From contig NZ_CP106735.1 of NCBI RefSeq assembly GCF_025639805.1, positions 1,862,001 to 1,926,000 on the forward strand: a DNA stretch of 64,000 nucleotides, in the 5' to 3' direction. Position 1 is the stretch's first letter; each line of letters starts with the position of its first letter. Origin of the DNA: Reichenbachiella carrageenanivorans. Lineage in GTDB: Bacteria; Bacteroidota; Bacteroidia; Cytophagales; Cyclobacteriaceae. A model generated the notes under the pieces. That model saw only the letters and a program-made list of their open reading frames with translations, did no database searches and had not been told where the DNA came from. Shown here piece after piece: positions 26,032 to 35,918 of the stretch. A program made the position numbers and the translations under genes.

Positions 26032-27629
26032 GAGGACGTATAGTTATTTACTGTTTTTTGATAGTAGTGTCGAGCGCACACCTAATGGCACAAAATGTAT
26101 TGCCTACACCTACTAGTATGCAAGTGAGAACGGGTACGTTCATCATGGAGACGGCATATTTAGTGACCAGCAATATGGACTTGAAAAAAAAGGCATTCTA
26201 CCTGACGGATGAGATGGAGCAGTTGACCAAGCTCACGGGACGGTTTGAAGCAAAGCAGGATACAGGAGAGATCTCTTTGTTGGTCAATGATTTTCCTGAG
26301 TTGGGTCGTGAAGGTTATTATCTCGACATCACCTCTCAGGGTATCATTATCAAAGCTAATAACGAAGCTGGGATATTTTATGGAATCACTACACTACTGC
26401 AGTTAGCATTCGAATACAAAGCATTTGGTCGAATAGAATGGCCTCTGATCAGTATTACAGATGTACCTAGGATGCGATGGAGGAGTTTTATGTTTGATAG
26501 TGGTAGGCAATACCATACGATGCGCCATCTCAAAGAATACCTTGATCATATGGCAATGCTCAAAATGAATGTATTTCATTGGCATTTGACAGAGCATGAC
26601 GGTTGGAGAATAGAAATAAAGCGTTATCCCAAACTGACTTCCATAGGGTCAAATGTAGGGCCTTGGCCAGAACAAAAAGGGTATTATACCCAAGATCAGA
26701 TTAAAGAAGTAATAGCTTATGCAGCCGAAAGGAATATAGAGGTAGTTCCAGAAATTGACCTGCCAGGCCATTCCAATGCTGCATTACATGCTTATCCAGA
26801 AATGGCCTGCATGGGTGAGCGACCAGTGAGATTAGAAAAAGGACATTCACCAGTTATTTTTTGCGGAGGAAGAGAAGCTACTTATACATTTTTAGAGAAC
26901 GTGCTAGACGAGGTGATGGCTTTATTTCCTTCTCAATACATTCATTTGGGGGGAGACGAAGCACCAAAAGACCATTGGGCGGTTTGTGATGATTGCCAGG
27001 CTAGAACCAAGAAAGAAGGCTTGAAAGATTCACATGAATTGCAATTGTATTTTTCTAAAAGGTTAGCGCTATACCTTCAGGAAAATGGGAGAAAAGCCAT
27101 TTTCTGGGATGATGTGGTAAGAGACAACGAAGGGATCAAAATGCCAGCAAATACAGTAATCAATTGGTGGAATTATCGAAAACACAAGGAGAAAGGACTT
27201 GTCGATGGTGTAAACAATGGCTTTGAAGTTATAGCAGGGACCAATTACTATACTTACCTGTTTTTCCCTATTACGCCATGGGCTGGGTGCAACGAAAACC
27301 GTACGTTCGACTTAAAAATGGCTTATGAATCCAACCCATCAGACATCGACCATTCAAGCGACCTAATGCTAGGTATGTCTGCAAGTATGTGGGGCGATTA
27401 CAATATCCAACAAAACATGAATGACAGATTTGTATTTCCAAGGATCTACGCACTCACCGAACAAATGTGGTCTACCGCCAAACGATTGCCTTTCAATGAT
27501 TTTTACACTAAAGTGAAAGGAAAATACCCCTACCTGACCTACAAGCATATCGACTATGGCCCAGCATTAAAATCAGAAACACCTGACGACTACTCATGGC
27601 AATACAATGAGGTTTGGGGAAAAAAGTAA
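26028..27629 (+). CDS. GH20 beta-N-acetylhexosaminidase
   Basis: GH20 enzymes remove terminal beta-GlcNAc or beta-GalNAc by substrate-assisted catalysis. A signal peptide (to about residue 22) precedes an N-terminal alpha/beta domain. The TIM barrel then shows MFDSGRQYHTMRHLKEYLD, FHWHLTEHDGWRIEIKRYP and the catalytic Asp-Glu pair in HLGGDEAPKDHW (about residue 305-316). Length (533) is normal. Its place between sulfatases points to a glycan containing N-acetylhexosamine. This is the main reason, with the deaminase cassette downstream, to propose an amino-sugar substrate. It overlaps the preceding sulfatase by four bases. Confidence 0.95.
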   Translation: MRGRIVIYCFLIVVSSAHLMAQNVLPTPTSMQVRTGTFIMETAYLVTSNMDLKKKAFYLTDEMEQLTKLTGRFEAKQDTGEISLLVNDFPELGREGYYLDITSQGIIIKANNEAGIFYGITTLLQLAFEYKAFGRIEWPLISITDVPRMRWRSFMFDSGRQYHTMRHLKEYLDHMAMLKMNVFHWHLTEHDGWRIEIKRYPKLTSIGSNVGPWPEQKGYYTQDQIKEVIAYAAERNIEVVPEIDLPGHSNAALHAYPEMACMGERPVRLEKGHSPVIFCGGREATYTFLENVLDEVMALFPSQYIHLGGDEAPKDHWAVCDDCQARTKKEGLKDSHELQLYFSKRLALYLQENGRKAIFWDDVVRDNEGIKMPANTVINWWNYRKHKEKGLVDGVNNGFEVIAGTNYYTYLFFPITPWAGCNENRTFDLKMAYESNPSDIDHSSDLMLGMSASMWGDYNIQQNMNDRFVFPRIYALTEQMWSTAKRLPFNDFYTKVKGKYPYLTYKHIDYGPALKSETPDDYSWQYNEVWGKK

Positions 27630-27681
27630 GGCGAAAAAGTCTGATAATCAACGGTTATAGAGCAATTCTAACCTATCGTAA

Positions 27682-29208
27682 ATGGATACTAAAAGTATGA
27701 CAATGAAAACAAATAGAATAATATGGAATCAATCATGGGTAGCTATAGTCGTATTATCTATGTGGTCTTGTGCTAAACCAGCAGAATACACCACAGACCC
27801 TATAGAAAAGCCAAACATCATCTACATCTTGGCGGATGATCTAGGTTATGGTGATTTGGGCTGCTATGGACAAACCAAAATAGCTACGCCCAACATAGAT
27901 CAACTAGCTGCCGATGGTATGTTGTTTACTCAGCATTATTCGGGCAGTACAGTTTGTGCTCCTTCGCGTTCTGTTTTGCTCACAGGATTACATACAGGCC
28001 ACACATTTGTCAGGAGCAATCGTGAATATGGAGACGAAGGTCAATTCCCATTGAAAGCCGAAGCTACCACGATTCCAGAAGTGTTGAAAACCGCAGGCTA
28101 CACCACAGGTGCTTTTGGGAAATGGGGCTTGGGTTTTGTGGGTACTGAAGGAGATCCAAACAAGCAAGGGTTTGATCAGTTTTATGGTTACAACTGTCAG
28201 GCCTATGCTCATCGGTATTACCCAACCTATCTGTGGGATAACAGTGAAAAAGTAATACTTGAAGGCAATGATTGGACCAATAAGAAGGTCTATGCAGCTG
28301 ACCTGATTCATAATGAAACCTTAGATTTTATACGTGATAATAAAGAGAATCCATTTTTCTTATATGTGGCCTCTGTCATTCCTCATGCAGAGTTGGTAGC
28401 ACCAAACGATTCTATATTAAGTAAATATGAGGCTCAATTTCAAGAGGAAACACCTTGGGGTTTTAATAATACGAGCGGAAGCCCATATAGAGGGAACGAC
28501 TACGGTGCTGAAGATTTTGAAATTCAAGGTTATGCTCCAATAAAAAATCCTCACGCCACATTTGCGGCCATGGTTACTCGGTTGGATCAGCAGGTAGGAG
28601 AGATAGTGGCTCTGGTCAAATCACTTGGGTTAGAAGAAAAAACCATGATCGTATTTACCAGTGACAATGGACCGCATAAAGAAGGTGGGGCAGATCCAGA
28701 TTTTTTCAATAGTTATGGTCCCAATAGAGGCTATAAACGAGATTTATATGAAGGGGGAATTCGTGTGCCAATGATTGTCAGCTGGCCTAGTGTGGTTGAC
28801 AAAGGCTCTATTACAAATCATATTTCTGGTTTTTGGGATATTTTACCTACTGCTGCCGAACTGGCAGGTGCAACTCCCTTGTCCGAAGTCGATGGGCTAT
28901 CGCTGGTGCCGTTATTAAAAGGAAATAAAAAGGACCAGAAAAATCACGAATACATGTATTGGGAATTTCATGAACAAGGAGGAAAACAGGCCGTGAGAGT
29001 AGGAGACTGGAAAGGCGTGCGTGTAGATGTCATCAAAAGCCCTCATGCGAAGATTGAATTATATAATCTTAAAAACGATCCCAAAGAATTGAAAAATTTG
29101 GCGGACGAATTGCCTGGAGTCGTAGCTGAAATAAGTGTTATCATGAATAAAGCAAGAACTCATAATGAAGACTTTCCATTCATCAGCGGACAAGAAATAA
29201 ACTTATAA
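27682..29208 (+). CDS. S1-family sulfatase (arylsulfatase A-like), lipoprotein, first of a tandem pair
   Basis: Metal ligands are in YILADDLGYGDLGCYGQ, the formylglycine Cys is in CAPSRSVLLTGLHTGH, and TSDNGPHKEGGADPDFF carries the DN metal pair. A lipobox (MWSC) predicts attachment to the outer membrane. An in-frame later start (MTMKTNRI, about residue 6-8) is possible. It is about 55-60 percent identical by eye to the next gene, so the two come from a duplication. An extended stretch between Cys and barrel (HTFVRSNREYGDEGQFPL) is shared with S1 sulfatases common in marine PULs. Regiospecificity cannot be read from sequence. The C-terminus (VVAEISVIMNKARTHNEDFP) is useful for judging the frameshift in the paralog. 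Confidence 0.92.
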   Translation: MDTKSMTMKTNRIIWNQSWVAIVVLSMWSCAKPAEYTTDPIEKPNIIYILADDLGYGDLGCYGQTKIATPNIDQLAADGMLFTQHYSGSTVCAPSRSVLLTGLHTGHTFVRSNREYGDEGQFPLKAEATTIPEVLKTAGYTTGAFGKWGLGFVGTEGDPNKQGFDQFYGYNCQAYAHRYYPTYLWDNSEKVILEGNDWTNKKVYAADLIHNETLDFIRDNKENPFFLYVASVIPHAELVAPNDSILSKYEAQFQEETPWGFNNTSGSPYRGNDYGAEDFEIQGYAPIKNPHATFAAMVTRLDQQVGEIVALVKSLGLEEKTMIVFTSDNGPHKEGGADPDFFNSYGPNRGYKRDLYEGGIRVPMIVSWPSVVDKGSITNHISGFWDILPTAAELAGATPLSEVDGLSLVPLLKGNKKDQKNHEYMYWEFHEQGGKQAVRVGDWKGVRVDVIKSPHAKIELYNLKNDPKELKNLADELPGVVAEISVIMNKARTHNEDFPFISGQEINL

Positions 29209-29211
29209 TTC

Positions 29212-30697
29212 ATGATTAATATGCTTAAATATATTTTGTTGATCTCGCTTTTAGCAGCATTTGGTTGTCGAAAGGATACAAGAGATGAGCGTGCTGAAAA
29301 ACCAAATATCATATACATATTGGCTGACGACTTAGGTTATGGAGATCTGAGTTGCTATGGTCAAAAGCAATTTCAGACGCCTAATATTGATAAGCTCGCT
29401 GCTAATGGCATGTTGTTTACGCAGCATTATGCAGGAAGTGCTGTTTGTGCACCTTCACGATCAGTATTGATGACTGGGCTGCATGCGGGGCACACTTATG
29501 TGAGATCCAATGTAGAGTATAAAAAAGGAGAAGAAGGCCAGTACCCCTTGGCTGATGAGGCATACACGATCCCCGAAATGCTCCAGTCGGCAGGTTATAA
29601 GACGGGTGCATTTGGTAAATGGGGGCTAGGCATGTGGGATACCGAAGGTAACGCCAATAAGCAAGGTATTGATTATTTCTATGGTTATGCCTGTCAGCGA
29701 CAAGCCCATAGGTATTATCCAACCCACCTATGGGAGAATGGGAAAAAAGTGATACTCGAAGGCAATGATACTAAACAACTTGCCCAGTATGCGCCAGATT
29801 TGATACATGAGAAGACACTCGATTTTATTCGAGCGAATCGGTCAAAACCATTTTTTGCTTATGTTGCCTCTGTTATTCCTCATGCCGAACTTTTAGTTCC
29901 AAAAGATTCGATTTGGGATCAGTTTGATGGAAAATATCCAGAGACGCCTTGGGGTTTTGACAACACATCGGGCAGTCCATACAATGGTAATGCCTATGGT
30001 GCTCCAGATTATGATTTTGGTGGATATAATCCAGCAGAGCAACCACATGCATCGTTTGCAGCTATGGTTACACGGCTTGATGTTCAAGTAGGTGAAATCG
30101 TTGAACTGCTCAAGGAGTTGGATATCTATGACAATACGTTGGTCATATTTACCAGTGACAATGGACCGCATGAGGCAGGCGGTGGCGATCCAGACTTCTT
30201 CAAAGGATTTGGTACTGTGAGAGGGTATAAACGTGACTTGTACGAAGGAGGCATTCGAGTGCCAATGATTGCCACGTGGCCTAATACGATCAAAAAAGGA
30301 GTTCGATCAGATTATGTATCGGCTTTCTATGATGTGATGCCCACTTTTGCCGAGTTGGCAGGTGTATCGGCCCCCGAGGGTATAGATGGGTTGTCATTTG
30401 CTCCAGTATTTTTTGGTAATGATCCCAAAGAAAAACATGATTATTTCTATTGGGAATTCCCGTCTCAGGGAGGAAAACAGGCAGTACGTATGGGAGATTG
30501 GAAAGCCGTCCGATTGGGACTAATGGCGGATGCGAATGCACCGATAGAACTGTATGATTTAGAGTCAGACCCCCAGGAAACTCAACGATCTAGCAGAAGT
30601 GTATCCTAAAATTGTATCCGATATGTTGGTCTTTATGAATGAAGCCCATCAATCTTCTCCTGCTTTTCCATTGAATAAAAATGAAAAGAAAAAATAG
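29212..30697 (+). CDS. S1-family sulfatase, paralog of the preceding gene, frameshifted near its 3' end
   Basis: This is a lipoprotein sulfatase (lipobox FGC near residue 19) with YILADDLGYGDLSCYGQ, formylglycine Cys in CAPSRSVLMTGLHAGH and TSDNGPHEAGGGDPDFF. The frame as read ends at 30609 in a non-family tail after LYDLESDP. Losing one C of the CCCCC run at 30570-30574 restores the family ending (KLNDLAEVYPKIVSDMLVFM, then MNEAHQSSPAFPL) up to TAG at 30695-30697. The restored end would overlap the next gene by 17 bases. The shift removes only about 40 residues outside the active site, so partial function is possible. A homopolymer sequencing error is a simple explanation. Confidence 0.88.
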
Positions 30698-33194
30698 CAG
30701 TATGGGTATAGCACAAAGATTATTTGTTTTGGCTGTTTTGGTTACGGTTCAGTGGTCGCCCGTTTGGGGAGGCCACTGGGACTTTGATCATACTAATGAT
30801 CGTGTATGGATTGGAGAAGAGTTTTTATCCACTCCGCTAGAAGATTGGAGAGTGAGTAATCAGCGGGTTGAATGCGTAGGGAATAATAGGGATATGCGTG
30901 TCAATGTACTGACACATTTGGCTGGAGCATCAGGTGATCTAGAAGTAAAAGTGAAAATGGGCTTACTCAATGTTAATGCTTCCAGAGGCAAATCAGGTCT
31001 ACGTATAGCCTTACAAGATCATACGGATAACGACATTAAATCACTTTGCTATTATGGTAAAGGCATTGATGTCGGTGTTGATCGCAGTGGGGTGTTATTT
31101 GTCGGTGAGCAGTCTACGAGATTGGATACTCAATTCGATTGGTCAAATTTCGAAATCATAGTTAAGGCGACCGCTAATGATGGCCTTTATACCCTTAATG
31201 TTTCTGCCAAAGATGTAAAAGAGCGGTCGGCCAGTATTGTCTTAGAAGGAATACCTTCGATTAAAGGAATGATTGCTTTAGTTAATAGTTTTGATAGCAA
31301 GCCTGATCAAGAAGGAGCAAAATACTGGTTTGATGACTTGTCTGTAGCTGGGACAAGTATACAGGAGCAACCAGAAAATGCCTTTGGTCCGATTTTGTTC
31401 AACATGTATACACTGAGCCGAGAGGTCATGAAAATGTCCGTACAGATGCCTCCAATTGGTGCTCAAGATGCTCAAGAAGTAACTTTAGAGCTGAAACAAG
31501 GAGATACTTTTCAGCAAATAGCTACAGCGAAAATATTAAAAGATTCAAGATTAGCTATTTTCAGAATAGAAAATTGGGACAGCACATCCGATCATATGTA
31601 TCGTTTGGTTTATAACGGGCGCATACCCAACGGTACTCCAAAGAAGTATTACTACGAAGGGCGTATTGCCCATGATCCCATTGATAAACCATTGGTGATT
31701 GGCGGGTTGACTTGCCAGCATTGGGCGGGTTATCCATACAGACCATTGACTGAAAATCTGGCTTCAGTAGATCCCGACCTTTTATTTTTTTCAGGAGATC
31801 AAGTATATGAGCCAAATGGAGGCTATATGATTGAGCGTGAAGACCCTACCAAAGCCATTGTCAATTATTTGGGGAAATGGAATATGTTCGGTTGGGCATT
31901 TGGGTCATTGATGAAAGACCGTCCTACGATTTGCATACCAGATGATCATGAGGTTTATCAAGGCAATCTTTGGGGTGAAAATGGCAAATTGATTGGGTTA
32001 AATAATTGGAAGACAGGAGCAGATCAGCTTGGTGGGTTTGTACAGCCAGTGCCCATGCTTGATGTAGTCATGAAGACCAATTCGGCACATTTACCAGATC
32101 CATATGATCCTACACCAATGCAGAATAACATCCCTGTTTACTACTCGGATTTGGTATATGGCGAAGTGAGTTTTGCTATTATAGGCGACAGGGTATTTAA
32201 AAGTGGACCAGACCAGGTAGCATGGTGGGAGGGTCGTAAAGACCATATTGCTTTTGATCTGGATGATCCAAGTAAGTTGGAAAACGATGACTTGGTACTT
32301 TTAGGTGAGAGACAAGAAGAATTTTTACGCATGTGGTCTCAAGATTGGCAAGGGGCAAAGATGAAGTCCATTTTAACACAAACGGCATTTGCTAATGTGG
32401 CGACACATCATGGGCCAAATAGCCAATATTTGCATGGAGACATGGATTCGGGTGGCTGGCCCAAAGGCAAACGCGATGTAGCTGTAGACTTGATGCGCAA
32501 GACAGGTTCGTTTCATATCTGTGGCGATCAGCATTTGACAGCTTTGGTCCAATATGGCATAGACCAGCAGCGAGATGCCGTTTGGTCTTTTATTACACCA
32601 GCCGTTTCTACGGGATACGAAAGGCGTTTTTTGCCTGATCGAGTAGACAAACCAATTGTCAATCGCCCCTCGCCAGAATGGCCAAATACGGGGGAGTATC
32701 AAGATATATTCGGCAATTATTTATACGTCGCAGCAGTGGGCAATCCTATAGACAATACTAAAAGTAAAGACCGGTATCAAGTGGCAGCCAATAGGGCGTC
32801 AGGGTTTGGTGTGATAACTTTTGATAACCAAAACAGGACGATTCGCACAGATGCTATTCCTTTTTTGGCCTCTAGGGATCACACAGGGGATTTAAAGCAG
32901 TTTGCTGGATGGCCTAAGATCGTCAAACAAGAGGAAAGCTTTGGGATAGGGGCACTGTATAGTTTGCCGATACTCGATGTAAAAGGAGCAAAAGATGCTG
33001 TGGTGCTGATCACTAATGAGCAGGGTGAATTGATGATGTCGTATCGAATAAAAGGGCAGACGTTTCAACCGAAAGTTAGAAATGCAGGAATGTATAAAGT
33101 CAAAATAGGTGATCCAGATGTGGATGAGTGGGTGACTAAAAAAATCAAAACCTTAAATGGAAATAAGTCTTCATCTGTGAAATTCAAATTATGA
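30681..33194 (+). CDS. PhoD-like metallophosphoesterase, secreted
   Basis: The large secreted protein (837 aa) has a signal peptide, an N-terminal beta-sandwich (residues about 30-230, resembling a laminin-G/DUF1080-like jelly roll) and a PhoD-type alkaline phosphatase core. Core metal-binding motifs are FSGDQVYE (about 370), IPDDHEVYQGN (about 415) and ICGDQHLTAL (about 615). PhoD enzymes hydrolyse phosphomonoesters or diesters. Inside a glycan operon this suggests phosphate substituents on the glycan or on surface teichoic-like material. It could also act on sugar phosphates released outside. The gene lies between a sulfatase and a small secreted protein and overlaps the latter by four bases, so it is firmly part of the operon. 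Confidence 0.85.
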   Translation: MKRKNSSMGIAQRLFVLAVLVTVQWSPVWGGHWDFDHTNDRVWIGEEFLSTPLEDWRVSNQRVECVGNNRDMRVNVLTHLAGASGDLEVKVKMGLLNVNASRGKSGLRIALQDHTDNDIKSLCYYGKGIDVGVDRSGVLFVGEQSTRLDTQFDWSNFEIIVKATANDGLYTLNVSAKDVKERSASIVLEGIPSIKGMIALVNSFDSKPDQEGAKYWFDDLSVAGTSIQEQPENAFGPILFNMYTLSREVMKMSVQMPPIGAQDAQEVTLELKQGDTFQQIATAKILKDSRLAIFRIENWDSTSDHMYRLVYNGRIPNGTPKKYYYEGRIAHDPIDKPLVIGGLTCQHWAGYPYRPLTENLASVDPDLLFFSGDQVYEPNGGYMIEREDPTKAIVNYLGKWNMFGWAFGSLMKDRPTICIPDDHEVYQGNLWGENGKLIGLNNWKTGADQLGGFVQPVPMLDVVMKTNSAHLPDPYDPTPMQNNIPVYYSDLVYGEVSFAIIGDRVFKSGPDQVAWWEGRKDHIAFDLDDPSKLENDDLVLLGERQEEFLRMWSQDWQGAKMKSILTQTAFANVATHHGPNSQYLHGDMDSGGWPKGKRDVAVDLMRKTGSFHICGDQHLTALVQYGIDQQRDAVWSFITPAVSTGYERRFLPDRVDKPIVNRPSPEWPNTGEYQDIFGNYLYVAAVGNPIDNTKSKDRYQVAANRASGFGVITFDNQNRTIRTDAIPFLASRDHTGDLKQFAGWPKIVKQEESFGIGALYSLPILDVKGAKDAVVLITNEQGELMMSYRIKGQTFQPKVRNAGMYKVKIGDPDVDEWVTKKIKTLNGNKSSSVKFKL

Positions 33195-33553
33195 AAAACA
33201 GAACCGTATTGATCGTAAAAGGGCTCTTTTTAGTGTGTTTGCTGGCGAGTGCTTGGTCTCTTCGGTCTCAGCCAAGCTGGGGGCAACTGAAGCCCAATGT
33301 GCAATTCGAATATCGAAAACAGCAAGACAAAAAAAAGTTGGACTTGACTTGGGAAAAATCAGTTTCGGTACTCACCATCAAGATAATGAGCATCGTGGGA
33401 GATGATTTGGGTGTGATCGAATGGGATGGGAAGCCAACAAGGAAAATGGCCTTGGATGTAACTGATCTGCCAAATGTTCCTCCCATGTACACATTTGTAA
33501 TGAAAAATGGACAGGAATGGAGTTATACATTTAAAAGCAATAGGAAAAAATAG
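33191..33553 (+). CDS. Small secreted protein (120 aa), member of a two-copy unknown family
   Basis: A signal peptide covers roughly residues 1-27. The mature domain (about 90 residues) is predicted to be beta-rich with no cysteine pattern. It aligns along its whole length with the protein at 35492: FEYR...L.LTW, then I..I...DLGV..., then DVTDLPNVPPMYTFVMKNGQ against DITKLPKGPHMYKFFLSDGR. I know no named family. The pair brackets a DUF4838 gene and is tightly packed with it, so a role as a small glycan-binding or chaperone partner of that protein is a reasonable inference, not shown. It starts inside the stop codon of the PhoD-like gene. Confidence 0.8.
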   Translation: MKNRTVLIVKGLFLVCLLASAWSLRSQPSWGQLKPNVQFEYRKQQDKKKLDLTWEKSVSVLTIKIMSIVGDDLGVIEWDGKPTRKMALDVTDLPNVPPMYTFVMKNGQEWSYTFKSNRKK

Positions 33554-33559
33554 TACATC

Positions 33560-35479
33560 ATGAAAATAAGCATAATCACATCTTTGATTGTTTCATGTTG
33601 GTTGATCAGCTGCAACAGTGAGGACATGAATCCTCACATGCTTGTCGAAAATGGAGAAGCTAAAGCTGTCATCATCTTGCCTGAAAATACGAATACTTTG
33701 CAGGAGGAAGCCATTGTAGATTTTGTATCTACTGTAAAACGTGCTACTGGCGTTTTGATCGATACTTTATCTAGTGAACGAGCACAAAAGAGAGATGGGG
33801 TTACGAAAATCATTTTCGGACCGAGTGCTTTGACTGAAAAACTAGGAATTGATACCAAGGGTCTTCAGGAGGAAGAGTTTTGGATTGTTCCTCATGGTCA
33901 ATATTTGATCATTTTGGCAAAAGATATTATACACGAAACAGCACCAGATAACATATGGAGAAGTAAAGAAGCAGAAAATTCAAGGGTTACACAATGGGCA
34001 TTGGGTTATCTATTAGATAGATACCTAGGCGTACGATGGTTATGGCCAGGCGAGTTGGGTACCTATGTGCCACAGCAGAATACAGTAAGTCTTCCTGATT
34101 CAATTGTGCAGTTTCAACAGCCTCTTGTTCGGCGGTGTTTTAATGTCATAGAAGAAAATAAGCCAAACCTAACTTGGCTGGGGTATCATCAGTTTGCTGG
34201 CGAGCGAAAAGACTATCACTTTCAGCATTCCTTTCGTAGAGGTGGAGACAATGGCGATTGGTATGAAAAGTACCATCAGACCCACCCAGAGTATCTGGCC
34301 AAAAGCCCTGATGGGATCGTGCCCCCACCCCCCAAGCGAGGGTTCTATCACCTCTGTCTTTCTAATCCTGACGTGGTATCCTTGATTGTAGAAGGTTGGG
34401 AAAAGTCAGGTATGCCCGACTATTGGGACATCACACCTAATGACGGCAACCGGTTTTGTACCTGTGATAGTTGTCGTGCATTGGATGAAACGTATGGTGC
34501 AAATTCCTATACCAAAGAAGAGATTTGGAAAAAGCCAAGTCATGTTTCATTGACAGACCGTTATGTGTGGTTTTGGAATCAAATAATCACTGCTATGCGC
34601 AAAAAAAATCCCGAAGTTAAAGTAGGCGTGTTCTTATATTCTGCGTATCGAAACCCTCCCAAGAAATTAAAAGTCAAGGAGGGCATCGTCGGAGAGATTG
34701 TCCATGGTTTTGATTTTTCATTTTGGCAAGAGTGGCAGGCAGTAGGAGTAAAGGAAATTGGCCTCCGGCCGAATTGGTTATATATGGGTGCTAGTGCCCC
34801 TCATTTGCCATTGAGAAAAATCGGGTCATATATCGAACAAGCCAGAGACAACGGGATGACTTTGATTGATATGGACTGTTTTCATGAGTATTGGGCTACA
34901 CAGGGGCCTATTTATTATCTCATTACCCGATTAATAGCTCGGCCAGATTTAAATACTTCAGCAGTACTAGATGAATATTGTGAGGCGTTTGGCAGTGCCA
35001 GTGAGCAGATCAGAGCTTATCTCGATTACTGGGAGACCTATAGCGAAAAAGTAGCCTTTAATATTCCAGCTGGAGGTAGCCTTTCTCAGGACGACAATGG
35101 ATTATATGCCCAAGTGAGCCGTCAAGCGTTTGGACAAGTCATGCATCCTCTAAAAGGGCATTGGAAAATATTACCCTACATATATAACCAAGAAGTTTTG
35201 GAGCCTGCGTATGCAATCCTAAAGGGAGCTCAAAATAAGGCGGCCAACAAAGAGGAGTTGGCAAGAGTGAATTTTTTGATCCACGGGTTGAAAATGGTTG
35301 AGATAGACAGTGAATACATGCTTTCGTCCACAAGCAAAGAGAAGAAAGAACGCATGTCTCAGTTAGAGCAATTTGGGGCTGATATGCATGAAAAATATGG
35401 ATACTGGCAAAGCAAAGATGCTTTCTTCATCAAATATTGGGGTCTTTATGATAAAGCGATGGACGCCTCTGAAATGTAA
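33560..35479 (+). CDS. DUF4838 family lipoprotein (candidate glycoside hydrolase)
   Basis: This is a lipoprotein (lipobox LISC, acidic residues after the Cys). The N-terminal region (about 25-150) resembles the non-catalytic N-domain of GH67-type alpha-glucuronidases, ending in LGYLLDRYLGVRWLWPGELGTYVP. A large alpha/beta region with a barrel look follows. It carries the FCTCDSC motif (CxCxxC, near residue 300) that recurs in the second DUF4838 protein of the window. The pattern suggests a TIM-barrel hydrolase with a structural or metal-binding cysteine cluster, but no biochemical role is known to me. It is packed between two small paralogous secreted proteins (6 and 12 bases). Confidence 0.8.
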   Translation: MKISIITSLIVSCWLISCNSEDMNPHMLVENGEAKAVIILPENTNTLQEEAIVDFVSTVKRATGVLIDTLSSERAQKRDGVTKIIFGPSALTEKLGIDTKGLQEEEFWIVPHGQYLIILAKDIIHETAPDNIWRSKEAENSRVTQWALGYLLDRYLGVRWLWPGELGTYVPQQNTVSLPDSIVQFQQPLVRRCFNVIEENKPNLTWLGYHQFAGERKDYHFQHSFRRGGDNGDWYEKYHQTHPEYLAKSPDGIVPPPPKRGFYHLCLSNPDVVSLIVEGWEKSGMPDYWDITPNDGNRFCTCDSCRALDETYGANSYTKEEIWKKPSHVSLTDRYVWFWNQIITAMRKKNPEVKVGVFLYSAYRNPPKKLKVKEGIVGEIVHGFDFSFWQEWQAVGVKEIGLRPNWLYMGASAPHLPLRKIGSYIEQARDNGMTLIDMDCFHEYWATQGPIYYLITRLIARPDLNTSAVLDEYCEAFGSASEQIRAYLDYWETYSEKVAFNIPAGGSLSQDDNGLYAQVSRQAFGQVMHPLKGHWKILPYIYNQEVLEPAYAILKGAQNKAANKEELARVNFLIHGLKMVEIDSEYMLSSTSKEKKERMSQLEQFGADMHEKYGYWQSKDAFFIKYWGLYDKAMDASEM

Positions 35480-35491
35480 ACTTTTAAAGCT

Positions 35492-35866
35492 ATGAAAATA
35501 TCAAAACAATATCTACTGGGAGCTATGTTGGTCTTCCTAATAGTGAGCAATCAATTGGTGCATGCAAAAAAACACTTTACTGAAGACAGGTTGGAGCTCT
35601 CAAAAGTATCCGTAATGTTTGAATATAAATCAGATGGAAATAGACGCTTATTATTTCTTACTTGGTCCGAATCGATAGCCATAGAGAAGGTGATGGCAAT
35701 CACTATTGCAGGATTAGATTTAGGTGTAGTATATGAAGGCGATAAAAAAAAATCGAAACGAACAACAATAGATATAACTAAACTGCCCAAAGGGCCACAC
35801 ATGTACAAATTCTTTTTGTCAGATGGTCGAGTATTGAATGAGATATTTAATGAGGTCGAACATTGA
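35492..35866 (+). CDS. Small secreted protein (124 aa), paralog of the gene at 33191
   Basis: A signal peptide (to about residue 26, ending VHA) precedes a beta-rich domain that shares its full pattern with the 120-aa protein upstream of DUF4838. Shared features are an FEYK.. strand, LTWSES, the AGLDLGVVYEGDKKK turn and a TKLPKGPHMYKF segment. Identity by eye is about one third, so the copies are old. Two copies flanking one enzyme gene argue against a chance frame. Function unknown. It closes the secreted part of the run. The next gene, after 52 bases, starts the cytosolic catabolic cassette. Confidence 0.8.
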   Translation: MKISKQYLLGAMLVFLIVSNQLVHAKKHFTEDRLELSKVSVMFEYKSDGNRRLLFLTWSESIAIEKVMAITIAGLDLGVVYEGDKKKSKRTTIDITKLPKGPHMYKFFLSDGRVLNEIFNEVEH

Positions 35867-35918
35867 TCTTCATCATAGGCAAAAGCCATTAGTTGTAATT
35901 TTTTTATAAAAAAATAGC

